A DNA stretch of 28,380 nucleotides, from assembly GCA_027943245.1 (NCBI GenBank), contig JANDJZ010000385.1, forward strand, positions 1-28,380, in the 5' to 3' direction. Of the stretch, positions 1-9,172 are shown piece by piece (the stretch's first letter is position 1; each line of letters begins with the position of its first letter). This DNA is from Acanthamoeba sp. SK_2022b. Lineage: Eukaryota; Discosea; Longamoebia; Acanthamoebidae. The notes beneath the pieces were generated by a model, which did no database searches, was not told the DNA's origin, and saw only the letters and a list, made by a program, of their open reading frames with translations. A program made the position numbers and the translations under genes.

Positions 1-68
1 TGTGTTGTGTTTTGTGTTGTGTTGTGTTGTGTTGTGTTGTGTTGTGTTGTGTTGTGTTGTGTTGTGTT
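1..68. repeat. (TGTTG)n pentanucleotide microsatellite
   Basis: About thirteen near-perfect copies of a 5-nt TGTTG unit, with one T-rich interruption near position 10. It lies downstream of the last visible exon of the P5 ATPase gene, which is read on the other strand, so it is probably intronic. The array continues past the left edge. Confidence 0.9.
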
Positions 69-117
69 AGAGGCGCAGGATTGGCCTCGCTCGCATTGCG
101 GGCGCGCGGACTCGTAC

Positions 118-1439
118 TGATTGATGAGTTTCTGAATGCGGTTGACGTTGCGGCGCTCGTCCCACACGGTGAGCGTGACCGAGATGATGGTGACCACGAG
201 GATGACCGACGCAAACACCTGTTAAATTAAAAAAATCAATGATGAACAATACAACAATAAATCACCAAATAAAACAAGTAATTCTACAGGGTGGGGCCGT
301 ACCGTGTAATCGTCGACGTACCAGAGGATGCAGGTGCCCAAGATGAACACGTGGAATGGCGAGAGCATCTAGACGACGATCGTTCGCCGATACATGAGCA
401 CACTAAACGCATGCAATCTCCGTGTGTTGTGTCACGGGTGTGCGCTGAGCACGCGTACCCCTCGAAGCCAAGCGATGACGACGTGTTCCTGCTGAATGTT
501 GAAGGCGTTGGGCCCGCTCTTACTGTGCCATCAACAACGACCCCCCCCCGATGTGGTGTCGCGTGTTAGGTCGGTGCTGCTGATCGCCACATCGAGGCCT
601 GGCTGGCCGCGTACCGGAGGCGATGTAGTGCCACGTCGCGCTGTATGCCCACGGCGAGCTGAGGTATGTCGACACATTTGAGATCCTTGTAATGCCTGGC
701 CCATGCGGTCGCGTGAGTGCGCAGCCGTGAAAGCGCGGGCGTGGAAGACAAGGGGAAGGGAGAGGGGGAGGCACGCACTGCAGTCGGACATATGTGGCTG
801 CCTCGGGCTGGTAGACGAATCGGAGCTGCTGGATCTCAAACCATCGCACGTCGTCCCACTCCGTGTGCACGCAGGCTATCTTGTACCGGCCTTGCGCCTG
901 CACACGCACACGCACACGCACACGCACACGCACACGCACACGCACACGCACACGCACACGCACACGCACACGATGTAGACACAAGGGGGTGGGCATGCCA
1001 CAGGCGTTGTCAGAAGGACCACGGGGAGTTGTGCCGTGGTGGCAAGCCAAGCCTGGCCTTTGGCGTACTTGGACGAGGAAGGAGGTAGCGTCGGCCATGC
1101 TGGCGCGCTTCTTGGTGAGCGCAGGCCACAGGCTTGGCCACCAGAGCGTGAGCAGGCCCAGCGCACCGCCGGTCAGCACCACACCCACGCAGTAGGCCAC
1201 CAGCTTCCACGTGCTGTTGCGATATCCAATGAAGCCGTCCACTTCCGCCTGTGAAAAATATCAATAAAATTAATTAATTAATAAATATCTTACATGAAAA
1301 TTGTCCTAATGATAAAAATAAATAACTGGGTGGGGGGGGGTACTTCATCAGCAAAGCCGGGAGTGGCGTCGTCTTCGTCACTGCGGATAGAGCTGCGGTT
1401 GCTGCCAGCACCGCTGAGCCGCCCGTACGAGTACTGCAT
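118..1439 (-). CDS. P5B-type (ATP13A-like) transport ATPase, N-terminal part, cut by window edge
   Basis: Seven exons are readable: 1439-1344, 1248-1069, 897-779, 695-615, 522-459, 368-303 and 218-118. All have GT-AG introns and phases that agree, giving about 196 residues. An acidic/serine-rich N-terminus precedes the P5-specific N-terminal helix (GYRNSTWKLVAYCVGVVLTG, ending in a WWP motif). A cytosolic stretch follows with VGIQRDVALHR and then KSGPN, matching the family's G-x-x-x-x-V-x-x-R ... YGPN actuator entry. Exon 6 holds SPFHVFILGTCILWYVDDY, the counterpart of NPFYVFQ...LW..DDYY in ATP13A proteins. Exon 7 (VFASVILVVTIISVTLTVWD) is the next membrane helix. The phosphorylation DKTGT and substrate site lie outside the window. 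P5B pumps sit in endolysosomal membranes, and ATP13A2 exports polyamines. Substrate here is inferred only. The start is the only ATG in exon 1 ahead of the helix. Confidence 0.85.
901..972. repeat. (CACACG)n hexanucleotide microsatellite in an intron
   Basis: Twelve copies of the 6-nt unit CACACG. Read on the minus strand it is a GTGTGC tract that runs straight into the 3' splice site (gtgtgcag) of P5 ATPase exon 3. Confidence 0.95.
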
Positions 1440-1794
1440 GACAGCTGCCAGCTTGTGTGGGCAAGCAAAACCCAGTTTTTGGTTGCCGGCAAATTACCCC
1501 ACTCTGCCCGATTCGGTTTTGCCCGGCAAAGCTTGATCCATCTGGCTTCCTGAGCACTTGGCTGAGCTCAGCCTGCAGGATCACGCTGCCTTCACATCAG
1601 GCTAGAGCAGGGACAGCAGACCAGTTGGCCAGAGCGCTTTTAACACTCCCATCCATCAGACAGCAGGTCTCTGTCTGCAGACTGTTGTTCATATCTGTCG
1701 ACGTCTTTGACCGCACCACTTGCTGGCAAGTGGTTAGTTTTTTTAACCTTGTTTTCCCCATTATTCAAATAAATAACCAACCAACCAACCAAGC
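1440..1794. promoter_or_regulatory. Divergent intergenic region between P5B ATPase and phosphotransferase genes
   Basis: No coding sequence was recognised. This 355-bp gap separates two divergent start codons and must hold both promoters. A (CCAA)n run directly precedes the plus-strand ATG at 1795, and a short palindrome (TTGCCGGCAA) lies near 1480. No clear TATA box was seen. Confidence 0.5.
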
Positions 1795-2770
1795 ATGAGC
1801 AAGAAGCGAGGCGCAAAGGCGACCCCGTCGTCATCGTGGGGAAATCTCTTCCGCTATGTTGATGATAAGGATCTGCCCAATCTGCGTCTTTATGCGTACC
1901 ATGGCGTCGACAAGTGCCGCTCCCTTCCCTCTATAATTGGCGAGCTCGAGTCTCACTTCACCCCCGCAGGTCTATCATTGCCAACTATGTGGGTCAACCC
2001 TTCTGGCGCTGGGTTGTCGAGTTTCTGCCCCACACGATGGCGTGCGTATTTCTATATATATTTTAAATGTCTTTTGAGATTTAAATATTTATTCATCTAT
2101 ATTCCGTAATTCCGTTCCCGGCAGTGCCAATCTCGTGACAGTTGTGGGCTTCGCTTTCATGGTGGCCAGCTACCTGCTCACCACCTAGTGCGTTCCCTCC
2201 TCGCCGTGCACGTAGTGCGTGTCGGTCTCACCAATCCCCACCCCTCTCTTTCCGCTCAGCTACGTGCCCTCGCTCACGGGCGAGGCGCCCTGGTGGGTGT
2301 ACATCGTCAATGCCGTGTGCCTCTTCATCTATCAGACCATGGACGCCGTCGACGGCAAGCAGGCATCTCTCTCTCTCTCTCTCTCTCTCGACACCTAGCC
2401 ATGCTTGTGCTTGCTCGCGCCGTGCTGAACGTCGCTTTGCTGCGTTCGCTCAGGCCCGCCGAACCAACACGTCGTCGCCCCTAGGCGAGCTCGTGGACCA
2501 CGGCTGCGACGCTCTCACCACCACCGTGCGTCACCATGGCCACTCGAGTGTGCCTCCTGCGCGCGCGCGCGCGCTCGTGTCGTGTCGTTCTCCGATCTGA
2601 CCGTGGCCATGCTTGCGGTGTCGGCAACAGTTGATGGCCCTGACCGTGGCCAGCTCGCTTCAGCTGGGCCCGACGTGGGTCGCCCAGTACGCCATCGTCA
2701 TGTCCATGGCCGGCTTCTACGCCGCCCAGTGGGAAGAGTGCGCCTCCGCAGCCTCTCTGGCCCTCTCCTG

Positions 2771-2844
<74 letters not shown>

Positions 2845-3330
2845 GCGTCGACTGCACGCTGACGGTGTACCGCGCTGATGTCAGGTATCACACGGGCGTG
2901 CTGGACCTGGGCTACTTCAACGTGACCGAGGCGCAGCTGTCCACGATGGCCCTCTACGTGGCCACGGCGGTGCTGGGCCCGTCCTTCTGGCTGCAGCCCG
3001 TCACGGTGCTTGGCTACACCGTCCAGTACAACAACCTCTTCATCGCCGTCGCCACCTTCCCCATGCTCCAGAACATCCTCGCCAGGTAAAAACCTCCTAT
3101 TAATCCGTTTTATTCAGAATATTATTTTCAATATTTAATCGTTTATTATTTATTTTTGTTTACCACGTAATGCTGACGTGGCGTCGGTTGGCGGGCAGCG
3201 TGTACAACATGATCAAGCGGGCGGGCGAGGGCAAGGAAGGGTTCGCGGCGATCTTCGGTCGTCTCTTCCCCTTCTTGAGGTGCGCAAATGGCCTGCTCCT
3301 CATCTCTCGTTTGTCGTGTAAGGCTTACTG

Positions 3331-3409
<79 letters not shown>

Positions 3410-3752
3410 ACAATGATCGTACAGCCTTGTGGCCGCGTCGGTTGTGTGGGCCTACTACTCAAAGACCGGCGTGCTGCAGCACCCGCAGCTGTGGATCGGC
3501 TCCTTCGGTCTCCTCTGCGGCAACATCATCGTAATCTCTTCTTCCTCTTCCTTCTCCTCACCTTCTTCTTTCTGTGACGTCTACTGGACGCTCACGCCAT
3601 CATCTGTCACACAATGCAGGGCCGCATGGTCTTGGCCCGCGTGGTCAAGCAGGCCTTCCACCCCATCCAGCCCCTCCTGTTCTCGTTCTACATCGGTAAC
3701 CAACGCCCACGGCTCTCTGTGTCTGCTTGTTGTAAGCTCCACAGTGGACTCA

Positions 3753-3823
<71 letters not shown>

Positions 3824-4005
3824 GAGCGGCGCTGAGCTTCTTGGGAGCGTGGTCGGCGCAGGTGGAGTACGGCTACCTGGTGGCGTGCTATGTGCAATCC
3901 ATTCTGGGCTACTACCTCTTCGCTCGCAGCGTCGTGCATGAGATCACCACCTACCTCGATATCGGCTTCCTCACCATCAAGAACAAGCGCTCCAAGGCCA
4001 ACTAG
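1795..4005 (+). CDS. CDP-alcohol phosphatidyltransferase (choline/ethanolamine phosphotransferase)
   Basis: This enzyme transfers phosphocholine or phosphoethanolamine from its CDP form to diacylglycerol in ER/Golgi membranes, the last Kennedy-pathway step. Eleven exons splice in phase: 1795-1913, 1970-2041, 2125-2187, 2260-2362, 2454-2525, 2631-2737, 2885-3085, 3199-3279, 3425-3530, 3620-3695 and 3824-4005. The product is 393 residues, normal for the family. The signature DG-x2-AR-x8-G-x3-D-x3-D is complete at residues 116-138 (DGKQAR ... G130, D134, D138). Upstream lies the family-type FDK/VDKS...PFW region, and WEEYHTGVL near the middle is also typical. Many hydrophobic segments follow. 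Intron 4 starts with GC rather than GT, and it splits the catalytic motif exactly between GKQ and ARR. Four introns contain microsatellites. Choline versus ethanolamine preference cannot be told from the sequence. Confidence 0.93.
2365..2389. repeat. (CT)n dinucleotide repeat at the start of intron 4
   Basis: A pure CT run begins 2 nt into the GC-AG intron of the phosphotransferase gene. Confidence 0.9.
2775..2842. repeat. (CA)34 microsatellite in intron 6
   Basis: A perfect CA run of 68 bp makes up almost half of the 147-nt intron 2738-2884. Confidence 0.95.
3331..3409. repeat. (TGT)n trinucleotide repeat in intron 8
   Basis: About 26 perfect TGT/TTG units lie inside the intron 3280-3424 of the phosphotransferase gene. 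Confidence 0.95.
3756..3821. repeat. (GT)33 microsatellite forming the 3' end of intron 10
   Basis: The perfect GT run ends directly in the acceptor TAG at 3821-3823, so the repeat takes the place of the pyrimidine tract. Confidence 0.95.
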
Positions 4006-4310
4006 CCCTCATTATCTCGCCAAGAAACTTCTGTTCGTCAAGAATTAGGCTTTATCCCAAGTTCCCGTATCAGTGACATCACCCTGTGTAGAAATGAAGG
4101 CGGCAATGTTGGGACAGGCGATGGCCCCAGCCTTCGCGGGCAGTGTCTACCGCGACCTGCACACCTGCATCCTGTGGTGGCAGCCCGTAAATACTGAGCC
4201 TTCCCGTTTGTACGAGCAGCTGCAGCCTCCGCGTTCGAGGGCATGAAGCTGAAGGTTCATTAAAGTCTGCTGAAAAAGTACAGCTGCATCCCGTCAGTTT
4301 GATCGGACAG
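4006..4310. other. Intergenic 3' flank between convergent genes
   Basis: About 300 bp between the phosphotransferase stop and the 3' end of the minus-strand GTPase-like gene. It presumably contains both 3' UTRs. I see no convincing gene or repeat in it. Confidence 0.5.
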
Positions 4311-5425
4311 CTACATCCCCAGGCGGGCTCGCTCTTCCTCAATCTCGACGTATTCCCGGCTCAGCTGTTTGCACTTGGCCTCCCGGTCGGCCATGTATGT
4401 AGTAAGCTGGTTGCAGACCTTGTACTGATAGTACTCATGCTCAATGTCGCGGTAGGCCGCCAGCATTCTCTCCTTCTCAATTTGGAGATCTTCCAGCTGG
4501 CTCTCGAGGGCGGAAATCCTTCCTGCGTGAACGATGTTCTGGCGCGTGTAGGCCACCACGTGAATTGAACAGCCGCGCATCCAACTGCTCGTCACGACGC
4601 CAGTTATCCTGAACGCGGTAACCCCAGTTGGCGTCCAGGTGTCAGTTGGACGGTGGCCAACCTCGTATTCAGTGATTTCGTGCTTGGAGTTCAGTTCCAC
4701 GTCGATCGTTTGGCGTCGCAGGAAGGCGAACTCCTTGGAGAGTGACACGGACTCGGCCACCACCTTGGAATCAGTTTTCTTTTCGCCGAGCTCGTTGGTC
4801 AGCTGAGCCTGCTTGGTATCCAGGTTTTGCTTCTTGAACTCCCACTCGGTGATCCGGTCGGTGGCCGCTTTCAGCTTGGGTTGAGTCTCGCACAGCCGCT
4901 CAGCATACCCCTGAATCTCTCCCTTCAGGTTCTCTCTGAGCAAGCGGTCTTGCTGCACCCAGCGAGGAAGCTTTGCCAAGCGGAGCCTCTCGAACGCGAC
5001 AGGCTCCCATGACCTGATGAAGTCGAATATCTCCTGACGACGGGACAGCGAGCTTGCCATGGCCTCGGGGCTGACTTCCTCCAGGGGGAAGGAGTCGATT
5101 GGTACAACGCCGGCGCATTCCCCGACCAGGTCGCGCAGGGCAGTCTTGATGTTTTCCACGCTTCTCCCGAAATCGAAGCTTGATGCCTTTCGAATCCTCG
5201 CGTTGTACTCGTCCTCGGTGTGGTGGGTCAGGACGAGGATGAGATTGGATCGCATGACCTCTCCGAATACCTTGGCGTAATACTCCAAGAGGCCAACGAC
5301 TGGGCCGTCGAGCTGTTGTTCAGGCAGAGGATGACGGCGTCAATGTGGCCCCTCTTCTTGACCTCCTCGAAGATCCGCACCATGGTTGGAAAACTTGCTG
5401 ATGATGTTAGGCCTTCTTGAGGCAT
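4311..5425 (-). pseudogene. AIG1/GIMAP-like GTPase fragment with coiled coils, frame-disrupted
   Basis: The long open frame (about 5318-4311) reads QLDGPVVGLLEYYAKVFG, then NLILVLTHH, like the region between G3 and G4 in AIG1-type septin-like GTPases (a pattern RLD..V..LL..Y...FG followed by ILV.TH). Two heptad-rich stretches follow (around residues 130-200 and 255-325 of this frame), with a short beta-rich insert between them. The preceding family motif, VKKRGHIDAVILCLN, lies in a different frame just upstream (about 5384-5319), and the join needs a one-base change without splice signals. No Walker A motif was found further upstream, where a third frame (EEKEIVETLIHLL, about 5460) looks coding. 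This suggests a decayed copy or a local sequence error. Family assignment is moderate; a function cannot be given. Confidence 0.5.
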
Positions 5426-5605
5426 AGCACGTAACCAACAGATGAATTAATGTTTCCACGATCTCCTTTTCCTCGCGCAGGCCCTGAACCGGACCCACAT
5501 TAGGAAAACGGACACGGCGTTAATGAAGATAATCAGCCTATCAGGCGCCGAGGACAACCGGCGTTGACGCGATGTTGTTGCTACAGGATGTTGCCGGTGG
5601 GGTAA

Positions 5606-5675
5606 GGGGCGTTGGTATAGTGGCATTACTCAGGTGTAAAAGTCCGAGACGCGGGTTCGACTCCTGCACGCCCCT
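5606..5675 (+). tRNA. tRNA-like sequence with intact A and B boxes, atypical fold
   Basis: A perfect 7-bp acceptor stem (GGGGCGT/ACGCCCC) encloses a D arm, and a T arm (GCGGG TTCGACT CCTGC) has 5 pairs. The A box (TGGTATAGTGG) and B box (GGTTCGACTCC) fit the RNA polymerase III consensus. The body is only 69 nt. The anticodon arm does not fold cleanly: CTCAG/CCGAG has an A-C mismatch and leaves a 10-nt loop, and the variable region is 2-3 nt. The anticodon is therefore undecided (GTA or AAA by position). It may be a decayed tRNA or the head of a SINE. Confidence 0.5.
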
Positions 5676-5890
5676 TCAGCTCCCTTTCTTTTCGTCATCT
5701 GGGATAGACAAGTTTCCCATGATCGGCCAAGGAACGGACTTTGGTCTGCTGCGAGGTGGGTTTGTTTCTTTCAATCTACACTTCTGAGGAATCTTGTGTA
5801 CAGCTCAAGGAAGGTCGGTCAGGCTCTTCTTGGGCGGGGGTCCTGTGGAACGGAATTAAAAACCCAACGAAAACAAAAAAAACAAAAAAC
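5606..5890 (+). mobile_element. Possible tRNA-derived SINE
   Basis: The tRNA-like head is followed by about 175 bp of unrelated sequence and then an A-rich tail (5851-5890, AAAAC-type units), the classic order of a tRNA-SINE. No target-site duplication could be recognised. Direct support is only the head and the tail. Confidence 0.3.
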
Positions 5891-5892
5891 GT

Positions 5893-6190
5893 TACGCAAA
5901 GAGGGGGCCCACCCTTCTTCTTGGTGCCTACCACGACCGCAGTCTTCTGGAACTTGCCTTCGTTGGACATACCACCTGAGTTGCCGCTGGTGGCCCACGA
6001 CGTCTTAGTCACCTCCTCCACATTGGGGTCCTTCGGGCGGGCCAGCTCCTCGAACTTAGACTTGAGCGACGAAGCAGAGGACATGGCTAACTTAATTTGC
6101 TTGGTCGCTTCAAGCTTCTTTTTGCTTGGTGCGTTGCCCAACAAAGAGCGGATCGATTCCCGTATGGAATGTGTGTCGACATGCTTGGCG
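5893..6190 (-). CDS. Unrecognised coding-like fragment
   Basis: An open minus-strand frame of about 95 codons reads as a soluble, lysine/serine-rich segment (LGNAPSKKKLEATKQIKLAM, then SSASSLKSKFEELARPKDPN, ending near VVVGTKKKGGPP). It keeps typical exon composition and CpG content, unlike the DNA to its left and right. It ends where the T-rich strand of the A-tail begins. It may be one exon of a larger gene or a remnant. I do not recognise a family. Splice borders are not clear. Confidence 0.3.
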
Positions 6191-8808
6191 TGGGCACAAC
6201 AGGGGAGAAGTTACCTGTAGGCTTGGTCTGTCTGAAGGGAGATGGATCACACCATAGTGGTGGGCATCTTGTCAGAGGAGGTTCCTTATTGGAAGGTAGC
6301 CCTATGTTGGCCAGCAATCCGTAGTTGCAGTCCTAATTGAGACTTTGATGACTACCATGCAGGCCACCATCAGCCAGCAGTCATTTTATAATGGATTTTA
6401 ACTTTTGAAGTTAGATTGATAAAATTGAGTTTAAGTAATCATATGCATATTTGAGATAGCATTTTTAGTCTAAGATAAAGATATAGATTTAAAATTTTAA
6501 CAAGATAGAATTTGGTATGGTAATGTGTGAACTGCTGAGATGTTGTTGCTAACAATCTTTGATATTGTAAGTAGAAAAGACAGGGAATTAATTACCAATG
6601 GAAAACCACATGCAAGTACAGAACCATGGGGACACAGCTCCTTCAGTTCCATGATCTTTCCATCTACCATTGGAGGTGTCACCTCCACCAGGGCACTTGC
6701 AAATGTTGGTGCACTGAGATGATTTTGGCAATCCAGAAGTCATCACTGTCTGGACGTACTTTGAATGCCTTTGAAAAGGCCTTCAACAAGACCAGATGTT
6801 TGCCACACTTTAAACCACATGGCCAAGCTACCAATTACAAGGCTCCGAGTTCTTATTCCCACACCACACAAACCATACCCTTGTGCACCCTTGCCCTTAA
6901 GTGAATATGTGTGGTAACTCCACACACTACACCCCAGCCCAAGTAAAACTTCTTACAGCCAAAGTGCAGTAAAAACAGTACATGGCCAATCTTCATTGTT
7001 TGTTTAATGTAAAAGATGATTTGTTGGTGGCCATTGTGTCCATTCTCAACAAATTCACTACACCCATGATGTTATGTTGGTATGAATGAATGGTCAGGTT
7101 GAGAAGAGGGAACAGATTCAGTCATGTGAGTTTGGGCTGTAGACCTTGCTTGACAGCCACAAGAATCCTCTTTCAATCACCCACTTTAGTAAAGCCCATC
7201 TCAACCAAGTCCTCTTTTTCAATCACCAACAAAGTGGGAAGGTTTGTGAAACAGTTCCCACTTTGTTGGTGACATGCACTGATGAGGTCAAATGCAAAAG
7301 CTACTGGAATTGAGCATGTCAAGGGTGGTGAGAGTCTTGCTGCTTGGGGCATGGTGTGAGCACGCCTGGAAATCAAGAAACAACTGGTACAACTTCTACC
7401 TTTTGGCTTCATCCTTTCTTAAATCCAGCACAGCACACGTTGGATTTTGCTCTACCTCAAATCTGATGTGCATCAGATTTGGACTCTTTCTCTTTTTCAC
7501 CACCTTTGACTTTCTGCTCATGCCATATTGCTTCTGATCAAGATCCTTTTCCCCCACTTTCAACCCCACATTCTCACCTTTTTTCTTTTCAAGCTCTTCC
7601 ACAATATCGCCCTTCACCTTCTGCAGTAACCTTGCTGCATCCATCTCTGCACTCTCATCCTCCCTCACTCTTTGCCATAAGCACACCCTCACCTTTCCCT
7701 ACTCAACTGTTTGCTACTCTGATGCTTGTCCTGCTCCTGCTCACATTAGTGGCAGGAGGACAGTTGCCAAATCCTGCTGCCCTGAGCACTATCTCTGACA
7801 ACAAAATTCTCCTCCATCCCTCCCTCTACCTCCTCACCAGCATCATCTTTCCCCCCCACACCCAACTCCAACATACACCATCTAGTGATACACTGAAAGT
7901 TTGGAGTGGGACAAGTTAAAAATTGGGCTGGTCATTAAAGTTTGGAATAAAAAAAGGTGCCAAAAACATGGAAAGGGAGGGGGGTTTGCAGTAACATCCT
8001 GGAAAAGGGTAAAAACTTCCTTTTTGTATATCAACGCTTCACACATTGGTTTCCATACAGAAAAAAAATAAAGATGGAGGTGCCCAAGGAGATCCAGCAA
8101 TGGTGGAGGAGTGGAGGTTCTTGTGTTGCATCCCAGCAACAGCACTGGCAGTGTGGTGGTGTGGCGAACACCATGATGCACCAGACTTCTGCAAGGCAGC
8201 ATGGTAGACACAGTCTATGAGGGTCAACAAGTTGATGGTGAAACTAAGCACCCACACAAGAGGAGGGGAGAGGTCAAACCCACACATCATCAGCACTATG
8301 GAGTGGGAGGCAGTCAACTAAATTGACAAGAATCTGAACTTCATGCTTAGCAAGATGGCCAACTGCAATGGCCACACAAACTGTGAGAAGCCTGCAGAGG
8401 CAACAAGCAGTAAGGAGGCAGCCTGCAGAAAGGCAGTGCAGTGGGCAGCAGACCTACACAATCTCCAGTATGTGTACTCTGGCAGGGCAGCCATGGCCCT
8501 GCACATTTGTTCCATTCACCAATGCCATATGCTATGATTTTGTTGGGTTTTGTGTACATAAACCACTTGCAATCACACTTGGAAATGAGTCAGTGTCTCA
8601 TTTCCTTGAACACTTGGTTCTGGTTCCATTGCTTCTGGTGGGAAATGCCTGACACTTCTCCCTATGCAATCCTTTACTTGGGTCTGATGCTGTGGACAGT
8701 GCAAAGCAGTAATTTGGGCCCTAGGGAGAACACTCTCAGCTGCATTAGGGTGCTGATTAACAAGAGGCCCCACCTGGAGGTCCCAATGAGGAGCATATCA
8801 GGCCACCA
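6190..8808. other. Gene-poor, CpG-depleted block, probably decayed repeat DNA
   Basis: About 2.6 kb of lower-GC sequence with no supported gene. By eye only about eight to ten CpG dinucleotides occur, while TpG and CpA are abundant; flanking DNA is CpG-rich. Weak traces of former coding sequence exist on the minus strand at about 7860-7396 (lysine/glutamate-rich frames broken by stops, for example LLQKVKGDIVEELEKKKGE), but no family is recognisable. The block contains a strong hairpin (7223-7272), and a diverged direct repeat lies at its right edge. An old, methylated and mutated transposon or pseudogene is the best reading. Confidence 0.6.
7223..7272. repeat. Perfect 18-bp inverted repeat (hairpin)
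   Basis: TCACCAACAAAGTGGGAA (7223-7240) is followed after 14 nt by its exact reverse complement (7255-7272). The spacer adds a GTTT/AAAC pairing with a 3-nt loop, so a transcript would form a nearly continuous 22-bp stem. Confidence 0.9.
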
Positions 8809-8857
8809 GCGTTGAACTGCCCAACACTTCTCCCTGTGCCATCCTTTTCTTGGGGTC
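8647..8857 (+). repeat. Diverged direct repeat pair
   Basis: About 38 bp at 8647-8684 recurs at 8819-8857 with scattered substitutions. The shared core is ACACTTCTCCCT, then ATCCTTT...CTTGGG. It brackets 134 bp at the right border of the CpG-poor block. Confidence 0.6.
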
Positions 8858-9172
8858 CAATCACAAAAACGCGTGCAGAGGTCAGTTCCCACTGGCGGTG
8901 AGGAGGCGAATGAAGCCCCGCTGACTTCAGCGAGCATAACTCAGCACCTCGACCAATGACAGCTTGGTCTGGGCGCATCTTTGTGCCTGGTGAGTTGGCA
9001 AACTTGACACTGCGGGGTGCGTGCCTTGGCGCCTGCTTGCAGGAATCTGATCAATACAGAAATGTAGCGGTAATTGTTAGCACAGCCGGAGATAAGTACC
9101 AAGGAGAAGCACCAATGGGAATAAACTTACGTCGCTGGCTACACGGCCAAGAAGAAGAGCATTTCGACACAG

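Noticed and set aside
520..1242. A 240-codon minus-strand open frame
   Set aside because: It runs through two introns and the hexamer microsatellite (alternating Arg-Val). Only short parts are exons of the P5B ATPase.
1478..1535. TTGCCGGCAA palindrome and a nearby TTTGCCCGGCAAA as an operator
   Set aside because: It is a short chance-level palindrome between divergent genes, with no second supporting signal.
2481..3941. Open frames with long (Cys-Val)n, (Thr-His)n or poly-Val runs
   Set aside because: These are translations of intron microsatellites in the phosphotransferase gene.
7396..7692. A 98-codon Lys/Glu-rich minus-strand frame as a gene
   Set aside because: It lies in the CpG desert, similar residues continue upstream only past stops, and no family or splice structure could be recognised. 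Kept as a possible remnant only.
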